Below, piece by piece: positions 19,322 through 27,157 of a stretch of 27,157 bases of DNA. Location of the stretch: assembly GCA_003427395.1 (NCBI GenBank), contig BFEA01000622.1:391194-418350 (forward strand). Reading direction: 5' to 3'. How positions within the stretch are numbered: the first letter of the stretch is position 1; each line of letters opens with the position of its first letter. The notes under the pieces were generated by a model. That model saw only the letters and a list, made by a program, of their open reading frames with translations. It had not been told where the DNA came from and searched no databases. The DNA comes from Chara braunii. Its lineage: Eukaryota; Streptophyta; Charophyceae; Charales; Characeae. The position numbers and the translations under genes are program-made.

Positions 19322-20015
19322 CTATTGGTCCCCCTTGGGTCCCCTTTCCGCCAAGAGTACCTCCTCCAGACGAACTCGGCACACCCTCGACTGGCCCCCC
19401 TTGCGTCTAGCAATGCTGGTCCGGTTGCGTTCGTCTTGCGCATCTACGGTCTTCAGGACCACGCGGATTCCATCAGGACTTTGGATCGAGAGGGTCTGAC
19501 TTCCATCCGACAAATCAACCGTGGTCGGGTGTACTGCGCTCAGCCAAGTCCTTCCGAGGATCAATTCGGAGGAGCACTCTTTTACTGAAAAGATCGGGAC
19601 CGTGGCCTCCACGCCCGCGACTTCAATCATGGGGCTATGACACACCCCTTCCGCCGGTTGCAGCTTGTTATCAGCCACTACCATTGATATCGATACCCCT
19701 CGATCTATTTCCAAACCCAGCTCCCGCGCAATGGAATACCTACAAACCGTAGGTTCGGACCCATTGTCCACTAGAGCCCTCATTTTCTTCCCACTTACCA
19801 CCGCCTGGAGCTGGCCGCTACCTAACACATAGAATTTCTTGGCCTCTTCTCCCGAGAAGAAGTTGGCAGGTAGCTCCTCCATGGTAATGCGGGAGGCCCG
19901 TACTTCTTCCTTGGTTGAACCCTCCACCGGCACCGTGGGCCCCCCTGCGAGCGGAACTCTTACCTTCCTCGTGATGCTTAGAAGTTCTTCCCTGGCACTT
20001 TTTGTTGGCGGCTAG
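19322..20015 (-). CDS. Element C protease
   Basis: Retropepsin that would process Gag-Pol. The active-site motif is ALVDNGSE (residues about 53-60 from 19933), so the usual D-S/T-G is D-N-G. The second signature ELILGRTWL is about 75 residues later. Both are at the usual spacing for a retropepsin fold. This frame is open from about 20015, overlaps the zinc-knuckle frame by about 200 bp and lies one base forward of it. There is no ATG at the frame opening, so expression by ribosomal frameshifting from Gag is plausible. It ends with TAG at 19322-19324, before Pol opens at 19298, so some linkage to Pol has been lost or uses the Gly-rich frame upstream of the 19299 stop. Confidence 0.8.
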
Positions 20016-20858
20016 ATATTCCAAAAGTGTGCACTGCATAGGCTGCATCAGGGTCCTCCTAAGGGGGGCTACCGTGTCTATCTCATCCAAAGTGCACTTC
20101 ATTTCAAACTTTTTGGGCCCCCTCTTTTTTGGCGATTTGGGTGAGGTGGGCTCTTCCTTCTTTTCCTCCACCGCTTTTGCATCGGCCATCGGTTGGTCAT
20201 TTTCGCCGCTCCTTACTTCCGTACCTTCCGTCACGCTCGCTTGGCTCTCGGATGTCTCGGTCCTAACCTGCGTTCTCACCCTTAGGCAAGGCCTCTCTTC
20301 CTCGGGCTGGGTTTCTATGAACTTAATGCTTGACACCTGGGGTTCCCTAATGGACACCCCCCCCGGTGACTCCGTCATTTGGATATGAGCTGTGTTGGAG
20401 GAGCTCCCAATTTCCGGTCTCTTCCCCAACCTAGCCTCCTGGAGGGCATTCCTCTTGTCCAAGTTCACCTTCATTGATGGGTAAAAGGAGACCGCCTCTC
20501 CGCTATCTCCCCACACGACCCACTTGTTCTCATTCAGCTTGACCACCCCCAACCTTAAGGCCTCCGTGAGATAAGGGCAGTCCCTTTTGATGTGATTTTC
20601 TTCGTTGCAGTAGACACACCCGCTTCGAGCTTGGGGGTTGTTGGGGCGCGGACCCCCTTGTGTGGCCGTCGCTATAGGCGCAGGCGAAGCCGGGGGTGGT
20701 GGTGCCGGCGGCGGTGGCGTCCTAACCTCCGGTCGTGGCCCAGAAGCCCTTGCTTGAGGGTCGTCTCCCCACCTTTCATCTCTAGCGTCCTTCCAATGGG
20801 AACTCCCCCAATCGGAACCACGATTCCCCCCTATCTCCCGGTCGTTCCTCCAACCTCC
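19818..20858 (-). CDS. Element C Gag C-terminal part with CCHC zinc knuckle
   Basis: One frame is open from just past the stop at 20859 to 19818. It starts with a Trp/Asp/Arg-rich stretch, then a Pro/Ala-rich linker. A perfect zinc knuckle CVYCNEENHIKRDC (CX2CX4HX4C, 20577-20618) follows; this is the RNA-binding nucleocapsid signature. Beyond it come VVKLNENKWVVW, an acidic/Lys-rich linker and LEYLAANKK. After the A5 run at 19999-20003 the reading is probably not native, because the forward frame continues smoothly into the protease. The frame is linked to the Gag body upstream only across a stop at 20859 and nearby frame breaks. Confidence 0.82.
   Translation of the reverse strand, partial: GGWRNDREIGGNRGSDWGSSHWKDARDERWGDDPQARASGPRPEVRTPPPPAPPPPASPAPIATATQGGPRPNNPQARSGCVYCNEENHIKRDCPYLTEALRLGVVKLNENKWVVWGDSGEAVSFYPSMKVNLDKRNALQEARLGKRPEIGSSSNTAHIQMTESPGGVSIREPQVSSIKFIETQPEEERPCLRVRTQVRTETSESQASVTEGTEVRSGENDQPMADAKAVEEKKEEPTSPKSPKKRGPKKFEMKCTLDEIDTVAPLRRTLMQPMQCTLLEYLAANKKCQGRTSKHHEEGKSSARRGAHGAGGGFNQGRSTGLPHYHGGATCQLLLGRRGQEILCVR
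19999..20003 (-). promoter_or_regulatory. Possible +1 frameshift site between Gag and protease
   Basis: In element sense the sequence is GCC AAC AAA AAG TGC in the Gag frame. Skipping one A gives AAA AGT GCC AGG GAA GAA, which runs into the protease. The overlapping open frames are one base apart in the direction used by Ty3. A one-base insertion in the A run is an equally simple explanation. Confidence 0.4.
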
Positions 20859-21092
20859 TTAGCCACTTGATTCGTTTCTCCATCTGGTCGGCCGTTCTCC
20901 CCACCGGGGACCAGGTGGACCCGGGGGCGGTCTATCGCTCCCCCTTGGACCATTGTTCCGTGTGCCTTGCATGTTGCGGAGTGCCATGTCCAAGGTCTCT
21001 TTCATGTACTCCCTCACATCTACCCCTCCACCTAAGAAAACCACCTCGGCAACTTTTTCGAAATTGGCAGAAATCCCTCGGGGCCTTCTCAA
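20859..21092 (-). pseudogene. Element C Gag middle segment (frameshifted)
   Basis: A short open stretch in the frame of the zinc-knuckle part. It continues the Gag body after a frame break near 21080: the upstream frame reads VLEKAPRDF, and this one reads PRGISANFEKVAEVV and then VREYMKETLDMALRNM, a helix-like segment followed by a Gly/Pro/Arg linker. It ends in TAA at 20859. A third frame over the end (ADQMEKRIKWLRRLEE) also looks protein-like, so another one-base change near 20880 is likely. Confidence 0.7.
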
Positions 21093-22251
21093 GGACCTCT
21101 TTCCTCTTTTCCTCGGGTAGGTGCAGCATGAACATCACGCACCTATCTACTTCAGACAACATCCCCCTATCCACTAGGGCTTGAGACAGGCGCTTGAACC
21201 TACGGGTGAAGGCTACCAAGCTCTCCCGTTCCCCCCTTGTAATTCGTCGCAAGCCCTCCACGGTCGGGATCAAGTCATCACAGGCGAAAGTCTGCAATAG
21301 GCTCGCCCTGAAGGTCCTCCACCGTCCGTCTGAGGGGTAGATAGCCCGAATCGCGGGGTCTAACTCGGGGTCCTCGTGCTGGATAAAAGAGTCGATCCAC
21401 TCTCTTTCAGAGAATCTTTTACGGTAAGCATAACTCTCCCACTTCTCCACGAACCCAGTCACATCCCGTCCGTCGAAGAAAAGTGCCTCCAGACCCAGGT
21501 TGACGTCGTAGTAGGGGACTCGTCGGTCGTCGTATCGGCGAAAATAGGGACCTTTCATCGCCCCATTGATTGTCGGATCGTACGGCTTGTACCACGAGGG
21601 ATCCGGCTCCTCCACCCGGCCCCAGGGTTCCCAGGGGTCCTCCTCGTAGCGGCCCCGCCCATCCGGCCAATCCGTCTCCCATCGAGCGTGGCCCTGCCCC
21701 CTAAAGCTCCTCCAGGCCTCCACCCCCTGACTCCTGCTCGTCATCTCGCCGGGAGCCCATGCAGCATCCGCTTCTCTTTCGGCCCATCTCCGTGGCCTAC
21801 TACCAGCCTCCGTCGGCCTCTCGTCTCTAAGGCCCCTTCTACTCGGTCCCCCCTCCTCTTCTCTCCTGGGTGGCCGGTACCCCACCCTATCTCTTGGAAA
21901 TTCTAGAGTTTCTCCCATTCTTGCGTCCAGTAAATCCATCCACTGAGACTCTATAGGAAGGCCCCTCGAGCCCTCGATCGCCCCTTCCCGCGCAGGCATT
22001 CGCATTTCCGCGCCAGTTCTTAGCCCCACTAAGGCCTGCCTCTCACCGGTGACGGCCTCCGGGACCCTTTCGACCCATCTCCGCGGCCTGCCGCCGCCTT
22101 CTGCTGACCTCCCTTCTCTTAAGTCCCTCCTGTCCTGACACTCTTCTTCCTCCCTCCTAAGTGGTCGATACCCCTGTCTATCCCTAGGAAATTCCCGCGC
22201 TTCCTCTAACCTTGCTTCCGCATCCATTAGGTCCACCCACCGGGATTCCAC
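20932..22251 (-). pseudogene. Element C Gag body with internal ~99-residue repeat
   Basis: 439 codons from a GTG at 22251 (first ATG at residue 9, 22227). An in-frame TAA lies a few codons upstream. Residues 2-67 and 101-163 are two copies of one module: ESRWVDLMDA / ESQWMDLLDA, EFPRDRQGYRP / EFPRDRVGYRP, RREEE, GRPRRWVER / SRPRRWAER. The second half is a retrotransposon Gag capsid domain: VTGFVEKWESYAYRKRF, WRTFRASLLQTF, ITRGERESLVAFTRRFKRL, MFMLHLPEEKRKEVLEK. The native reading is lost after about residue 391, where the frame breaks near 21080. I infer a particle-forming role from the domain and its place upstream of protease/Pol. Confidence 0.83.
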
Positions 22252-22259
22252 CGGAACGC

Positions 22260-22391
22260 CTCTTGCGGCTTAGGCGACCCCTTCGTTTACCGGTGTCAGG
22301 CGGCCGCAAGCGGTGCGCCGCCTGAAATCTACGGTTTTGGGACTTAGGCGCGAACACGAGTCTGAGTTTTGACGGTACTCTGGTTAGACCA
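22260..22391 (-). other. Element C leader with hairpin and candidate primer site
   Basis: A perfect 9-bp inverted repeat (22296-22304 and 22317-22325, TCAGGCGGC) with a 12-base loop lies just upstream of Gag. At 22391 the minus strand reads TGGTCTAACCAGAG, directly preceded by ...CCGCTGCA. This has the layout of an LTR end (CA) followed by a primer-binding site (TGG...). I cannot match it to a known tRNA, so it stays tentative. Confidence 0.35.
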
Positions 22392-23278
22392 TGCAGCGGA
22401 GATTAGGGGACCTCGGGGCGCCCTTGATTTTGGGCGCGCTAGACCTTACGGGTAACCCTAAAAAATGGCAAGATGAGTGGTCGCACTCGGCACATCAACA
22501 GACCGTCATTTCCGGCCGTTCAGAGGGTTAGACCCGAATTGACCTGCCGCGAGGGGGCATCGCGGGGACTAACCCCGCTGCGACGTTCTTTGCAGCGTAT
22601 GATCGAGGTCAAAATAGCGCCTCAAATTTTTGTCATTTTTGGTATCTAAATCAAAGATGGGAGAAGAGATTGAGATCAGTAGGAGGGAAGAGAAAAACGT
22701 AATATTCCTTAATTTCCTTGTTTTTCACAGCATTTGAGTTTTGGAGAAAATACTCCGTTATTTTTATGTTTTCCGGCAATGGAATTGCAAACAAAGGAAA
22801 AGATTAAAAACGATAAAGGAGGAAAGGTACAAAGAATTTCAACAATTTCATTAAGACTTTCTCGGAATTTATTTTTGGTAGGTTTACGATTATTTTACTA
22901 TTTCGGGTAATAGAGTTAAAAAAAGGGGTGGGATGATTAAAAATGATGGAACGAACAAGAACCGATGATTATTCGATGGTTGGCCTGATTTTGCTTGGAT
23001 TTCCCACCGTCGGCTCTGAACCCCGATTAATCAATCTTCTCTGGATCGCAACCCTTTTCGCCAATCTGATGATCAAGGTTTTCGTGCCACTTTCCCGATC
23101 CACCTATTTACTAACTTCACTGTGACAGTCCGAGGACGATCGCATGGACAGCATGGGGTGGTGCTATCTTGGGTCGACTATAGTGTTTGGTTCAGTACGG
23201 ATATGAGGGTTGTTACGGAGTGGCTTCGTACTACGGTGTCTGGCCGGTGACAGTTGTTTCACAACGGTGACTTATTTT
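22392..23278. other. Gene-free stretch, AT-rich from about 22610 to 22940
   Basis: A GC-rich first part is followed by AT-rich DNA and then mixed sequence. No open stretch has a domain. If element C keeps a 5' LTR, 22392 onward would be its U5 side. Motifs resembling the 30-bp units to the right begin to appear at about 23190. Confidence 0.45.
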
Positions 23279-23491
23279 CAGGTTTGGGACAGGTACGGCG
23301 ATTTATTCTCAGGGCCGGGGCTGCTACGACAGTTATTCCAGGTTAGAGACGTTGGCGGCAGTTTATCCCAGGTTCGGCGNTATCACGGATATTTAACCCA
23401 GGTTCGGCACCGTCACTGCGGCTATTTATTCCACATTTGGTGCCACTATGGTGCTTTATTTCAGCTTTGGGACCACGGTATTGTGCGGCAT
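23279..23491 (+). repeat. 30-bp tandem repeat array
   Basis: Units starting with CAGGTTCGGCAC-like sequence and ending in TTATTC or TTATCC begin at 23279, 23310, 23339, 23369, 23399, 23432 and 23462 (spacings 31, 29, 30, 30, 33, 30). One N lies at 23380. Because most units are 30 bp, a plus-strand frame stays open and shows a decapeptide repeat; I treat that as a by-product. Decayed copies with TCGGTATTGAT-type sequence continue to about 23650. Confidence 0.82.
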
Positions 23492-25035
23492 TTGACATGT
23501 TCTCAGATTCGGTGTTGGCTCGGTATTGATTCGGCATCGGCATGGTACGGTTGTCTCGTGTTCGGCATTGGTTTAGCATCGCTGAGTTACACGCCGCAGA
23601 TCTTTTTTGGGGTCGGTATTGATACGGCATTGGCTCGGCGCCGAAGTGGTACACGCGCCTGCTTTTTTTTTACAGGCTCGGGGATGGTTGTTTCAGGTCC
23701 GGAATAGGTTCGGAACTACCCTGGCTTTTCAGTTTTCTACGGTATCCGGCATCGGTATGATGCACATCACTACATCACTTGCAGGTTCGGTGTTGGCAGC
23801 TCAGAATTGTCAAGTGGCTATTTCTGATTCGGCCCGACACTCTGATCCGGGACAGATACGGAACAAGCATGGTAACTGGGTGTTGGGAGCAACAGCTGGA
23901 CTGCGGTTNGGCTTTTGTGTTGGCAACTGGTACAATACAATTGCCTTTCAGTACCGTGGTTNGCTTTGGAGCGTAAAAGTGACAAGTTTGGTACGGGTAC
24001 CTNCCATACTGAAGTATCTGGCTTTNTTTTTACAGCAGGTTTCAGTTGCAGGTCCCGCTGAGGCTGTATATGGGTTCCACTGTACCAGTGTTGGGCCTNG
24101 CCCTGCTTTTACCTTNGGCCTACGAAGGCCTACGGATTGGACCTGGGAGGAGGAAAGACCACGTTCAGCTGTGCGGGAAAACCTTAAAGGGAAAGGGGAC
24201 TAGAGAGCACGGGGGGTATGCACGGTGTACCCAACCCGCGTCACAGTACGTATGCAGGCGGGGACAGTGGACAGAGGGGGATTGGGAAAGACGTGCAAGG
24301 TGTTCCCCGCTCTCGCCACTGCGGTGAGGTAGCGGTTATGGAAGTCATCAAAGAGAGGAGGGGAAACTCGAGAGGAGTCTCGTGCATGGAGCGGCGGAAC
24401 GCTGCGCTGCTCAAGGGCAATCGAGCGAGAAGCCCGCTTGAGCGGTGGGACAGATGGTGCGCGTTGCTGAAGGTAGTGGGCCTTCATAGCCATCTCAGAA
24501 AGANAGAAGAGAGTGTGGTCCCAGGCGAAAGTGGGCGCTGCGATCGTGGTTCGGACTGAGACACNGCAGACCTGTTGCAATCGGCTGAGGGGCAGGGAAT
24601 CCCCGCTACTGGGGGCAGCCACTAAGGAAGAACGGTGCGTATAGTGTGAGCAGTGCACGNAGGATTGTACCAGATGAGAGCTGCATGTCCGGATACNGTG
24701 TCAGCTATTCTGACCGGGACCGATTGAGTGCGGGGTTAGCTATTACTGATAAACGGCAGAATCAGCTGTAACTGTAGCAGGCGAGCCAGCCACTAACGAC
24801 AGAGGTAGACTCGTGACACTGGCTGTCTACAAGAAAGGAAGGTAATCACTGCTCCTGTTCAAGAGGGTAACTGACGCGATCGGGAATGTTGGCTCGTGGA
24901 TGGCTNTGTGCCCACAAAGTTNGAGTGGGAAAAGTGAGTTCGCGGGTAGTAAAGAACGTCGGNNAGGGGTGAGTGAGGGATGGAGAGAAAGAGAGTAGAA
25001 GGAAGGGCTGTAACACGCCGAAGGACTGGGTGAGA
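23492..25035. other. Gene-free stretch with many ambiguous bases
   Basis: It contains 14 of the window's 18 N positions, between 23909 and 24964. The first part holds decayed 30-bp-type repeats. Several short open frames cross the Ns, with no recognisable domain on either strand. Confidence 0.5.
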
Positions 25036-25460
25036 AAGACTTTATGAATTTAATTATCATTGAGAAAACATTTCAGGCAATGCGTGTTGGGCCTTTCGCT
25101 GATGAGCAATGATCAATCGAGACCCGTCTACTGAGACTCTAGCATCTTCGAGTGTTAAATTAATTAGTTCTGCGAAAAACATTCCTGCGAATCCATCTTG
25201 CGGCTTACTTTGATGAGCTGCAATCAATCCAGGCTAGTCTACTGAGACTAGAGTACTTCGGAGTATTAATTTACTCAAATTTTTGAGAGATCTCTGCAGA
25301 CTATGCATATGCTGACCCCTTTCTGATGATCAACAATCAACCATGGGCAGTCCACTGGAACTCTTGTGTCGGCTGACTGGACAGAAAACTCTTTGTTAAT
25401 TAAATTATTTCTGAGAGAGACTCTCCAGATTACGAGTCCTTTGCTTTCAAGGGTGAACGA
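25036..25460 (+). repeat. ~111-bp degenerate tandem repeat
   Basis: TGATGA followed by CAATCAA-type sequence recurs at 25100, 25211 and 25324, with a weaker TGAACGA at 25454 (spacings 111, 113, 130). Each unit then has ACTGAGACT-like sequence about 30 bases on and an AT-rich TTAATTAA-type part near its end. A partial unit precedes 25100. Confidence 0.75.
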
Positions 25461-25917
25461 CGATCAAAACGATCTTCAGGAACACTCGGACTTGGTATGC
25501 TAATACAAAAAAAAAAAGGGGGTGATCGTTTAAATTATTGTCGACTTTCCCATAAAAAGGGCGTCAGATTGAATTGCCAGCTCCCGAAATACCTTGAGGT
25601 CAGTGAAAGTAAAAGTCACCACTTAATTGGCCCGTTCGAGTGGAAAGACCGTGTTCGGTAACTATAATAAGCCGACACCCCAACAGCTTNTCCCCCGAAA
25701 AGGGGGGCTTGTTTACCTTGGGANGGCCCTCTGGCTTGTGATTGGTAGTCTGCTGCTCGATCGGAGTTTCCCCCGAGAGGAGGGACTGTCGATTCAGTAC
25801 GGCCAGGGACGTTATCGGTGGGCAGGTGTGACGGGATAACGGGAGAGCATGCATGCGGAGACGGGATTGGGACTGTGAACCCAGAGAGCGGGAGTAGAGA
25901 GAGAGGGAAGAGGAAGT
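25461..25917. other. Gene-free stretch
   Basis: It holds an A11 tract near 25507 and two Ns (25690 and 25724), followed by increasingly GA-rich DNA. No gene is supported. Confidence 0.45.
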
Positions 25918-26090
25918 ACAAAGAACGTGAGTACAGAGAGAGAGAGAGAGACTAAGAGAGAGGGAACAGCGAAAGAGTGAGAGAGAGAACAGCGAGAGTG
26001 GGAGAGAGAGAGCAGCGAGACTGAGGGAGAGAGAACAGCATGAGTAAGGGAGGGAGAACAGCAAAAGGGGGAGAAAGAGAAAGTGGGGTG
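25918..26090 (+). repeat. GA-rich tract with 23-bp minisatellite
   Basis: Within a GA-rich tract the hexamer AACAGC (AGCAGC in one unit) recurs at exactly 23-bp spacing: 25965, 25988, 26011, 26034 and 26057. The rest of each unit is GAGAGAGAG-like. Confidence 0.9.
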
Positions 26091-26102
26091 GCACATCCAA
26101 AA

Positions 26103-26335
26103 TTGATTGTGAAACTTACTGTGGTGGCCTAGTTGCTGTTCCCAGCTGACTGCTAAAAACTCACCATTGCGTGGGGTGGCTATTGACTGTTGAAACGCAT
26201 TGCTGTGTGACACCGGTTGACTGTTGAAACCCCCTGGTGCGTGAATTGGCTGAATTATTAATTGATTGCAGAAACGTACTGGTGAGCGATACCAATTGAC
26301 TGTTGGAACACCTTGCTGAGCGAAGCTGCTAAATT
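26103..26335 (+). repeat. 34-45-bp degenerate tandem repeat
   Basis: TTGACTGTTGAAAC or close variants begin at 26103, 26145, 26183, 26217, 26262 and 26296 (spacings 42, 38, 34, 45, 34). Most units continue with a GTGCGTGA- or TGAGCGA-like part. The first two are the least conserved. Confidence 0.78.
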
Positions 26336-26394
26336 ACAAAAAGGAAGAAAAAAAGAAAATAGGGAGCGTGACGGGGCCGACTTCGATGCCTGCT

Positions 26395-26478
26395 GGTCGC
26401 TGAGGACCTCGGAAGCGGGCGCGGCGAGTGACAGGCGCCGTAGCCCTTGGCTTCAGCGAACGGTCGCTGAGGACCTCG
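26395..26478 (+). repeat. 17-bp direct repeat, 67 bp apart
   Basis: GGTCGCTGAGGACCTCG occurs at 26395-26411 and 26462-26478 and contains the near-palindrome GAGGACCTC. Confidence 0.9.
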
Positions 26479-26888
26479 TAAGGAGAAATTCTAACGGCTA
26501 GAAAAGGAGATATGGAATTTTTTGTATTTTTCTAATTAAAATTCCGAAAATCATGAATTTCCTTTTATTTTAATTACGAAGAAACGGAGCGAAATTAGGT
26601 AAAACCCGCCCGAGCGGACCAAAGTTGGTCCTTGTATTTTTCCCGACATTTTGAGACCTTAGTCGGGGAAAACGGACTCCGTTTGGACGAGTAGTGACAG
26701 CCAACAGACAAGAAAAGAGGGGAAAATTAAAAGGAAATAGTGATTTTCTTTGTATTTTTATAAAAATAAAACGGAAACAGAAGTCTGCGGCAAAAGTGAT
26801 CCGAGGGAACCCGGCTTTTAACTGACTACAAACGGACGAAAAATTTTATGCCTCGAGAAGTTGTACGTGGTGGCGTGCGGTAACGCGC

Positions 26889-26952
26889 AAAACCCTAAAA
26901 CCCTAATTGGGGGAAACCTTAATTAGGGTAAAACCCTAACCCTAAGTTAGGG
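26889..26952 (+). promoter_or_regulatory. Telo-box cluster (AAACCCTAA)
   Basis: AAAACCCTAAAACCCTAATT (26889-26908) and AAAACCCTAACCCTAA (26930-26945), then TTAGGG on the other side (26947-26952). AAACCCTAA is the Arabidopsis-type telomere unit and also the telo-box found in plant promoters, notably of ribosomal-protein genes. A TATAAAT lies 64 bases downstream. Either an interstitial telomere-like remnant or a promoter element is possible. Confidence 0.5.
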
Positions 26953-27015
26953 AAGGGCGGTGCATAGCCGGGCGGATACAAGTCTTTCTATCCGACCGGT
27001 GATGAGAAAATTTTG

Positions 27016-27022
27016 TATAAAT
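27016..27022 (+). promoter_or_regulatory. Candidate TATA box
   Basis: TATAAAT lies downstream of the telo-box cluster, with GC-richer sequence upstream and AT-rich sequence downstream to the window end. No coding region follows inside the window, so its target, if any, is beyond the edge. Confidence 0.35.
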
Positions 27023-27157
27023 CCAGGGGACCAAATTGAAATTAATCAATATTGGGAATTTCGTTTTATTAAATAATTTAAGTTGTAAATTTGTTTTAAG
27101 TAATAATTTGTCATTTAAAATTAATTAAAAATCAAAATAATTATTTAAAATTCTACA

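Larger units (their letters stand above)
15983..22391 (-). mobile_element. Element C: non-chromodomain Ty3/gypsy element, internal region
   Basis: Reading right to left: possible primer site, leader, Gag, zinc knuckle, protease, RT, RNase H, integrase, then a candidate polypurine tract. The order PR-RT-RH-IN places it in Ty3/gypsy. It lacks a chromodomain and its RT/RNase H phrases (VVPMGWTNGVAVFQ, RVDPTTVASVL) differ strongly from elements A and B, recalling lineages I associate with fungal and animal elements (from memory). Pol is one long open frame while Gag is frameshifted. LTRs could not be located in the window. Confidence 0.85.

Noticed and set aside
22640-22652. TGGTATCTAAATC as a plus-strand primer-binding site
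   Set aside because: Only the first seven bases match the tRNA-iMet site and no plus-strand gag or pol follows.
25099-25140. Hammerhead ribozyme core (CTGATGAG)
   Set aside because: No GAAA at the right distance and no helix II or III could be found.

Overview
The window is eukaryotic repeat-rich DNA in which every convincing coding region belongs to an LTR retrotransposon of the Ty3/gypsy group. I found no host gene, rRNA, tRNA or CRISPR array. A green-lineage (streptophyte) genome is suggested by a primer-binding site that fits plant initiator tRNA-Met, by two chromodomain-bearing Ty3/gypsy elements, and by AAACCCTAA (telo-box / Arabidopsis-type telomere) motifs near the right end. From memory of similar proteins a charophyte alga such as Chara is my best guess, but that is inference.

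Region 1 (93-8659, minus strand) is element A, a structurally complete but dead chromovirus. It has two ~1.0-1.2 kb LTRs, a 4-bp GTAT target duplication, a TATA box in each LTR, a tRNA-iMet primer-binding site, and gag, protease, reverse transcriptase, RNase H, integrase and chromodomain in order. It is broken by several stops and frameshifts. Its left LTR carries ~190 bp absent from the right one, including a perfect 14-bp hairpin. Region 2 (about 9198-11826, plus strand) is element B, a related chromovirus fragment that starts inside RT and ends inside the chromodomain, with no gag, protease or LTRs.

Region 3 (11827-15980) has no gene I can support. It holds a 64-bp minisatellite with a four-unit higher-order period of ~248 bp, a CT microsatellite, a CpG-rich pyrimidine-rich stretch, a 109-bp tandem repeat and an A32 tract. 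Region 4 (15983-22391, minus strand) is element C, of a different Ty3/gypsy lineage. It has no chromodomain, an uninterrupted Pol frame with a DD35E integrase and a long Arg/Lys tail, a changed RT active-site box (FLID), a CCHC zinc knuckle, and overlapping Gag/protease frames in +1 relation at an A5 run. Its gag is frameshifted.

Region 5 (22392-27157) is gene-free and unusually rich in short tandem repeats (units of 30, ~111, 23, ~38 and 67 bp). It contains 17 of the 18 ambiguous bases and ends in AT-rich DNA with telo-boxes upstream of a TATAAAT. It could be LTR or leader of element C or a separate non-coding element; I saw no LTR pair for element C by eye.

Within each element the genes would act together as one retrotransposition unit: Gag forms the particle, protease cuts the polyprotein, RT/RNase H copies the RNA primed at the primer-binding site, and integrase inserts the DNA, steered in A and B by a chromodomain. 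None of the three looks autonomous as read.
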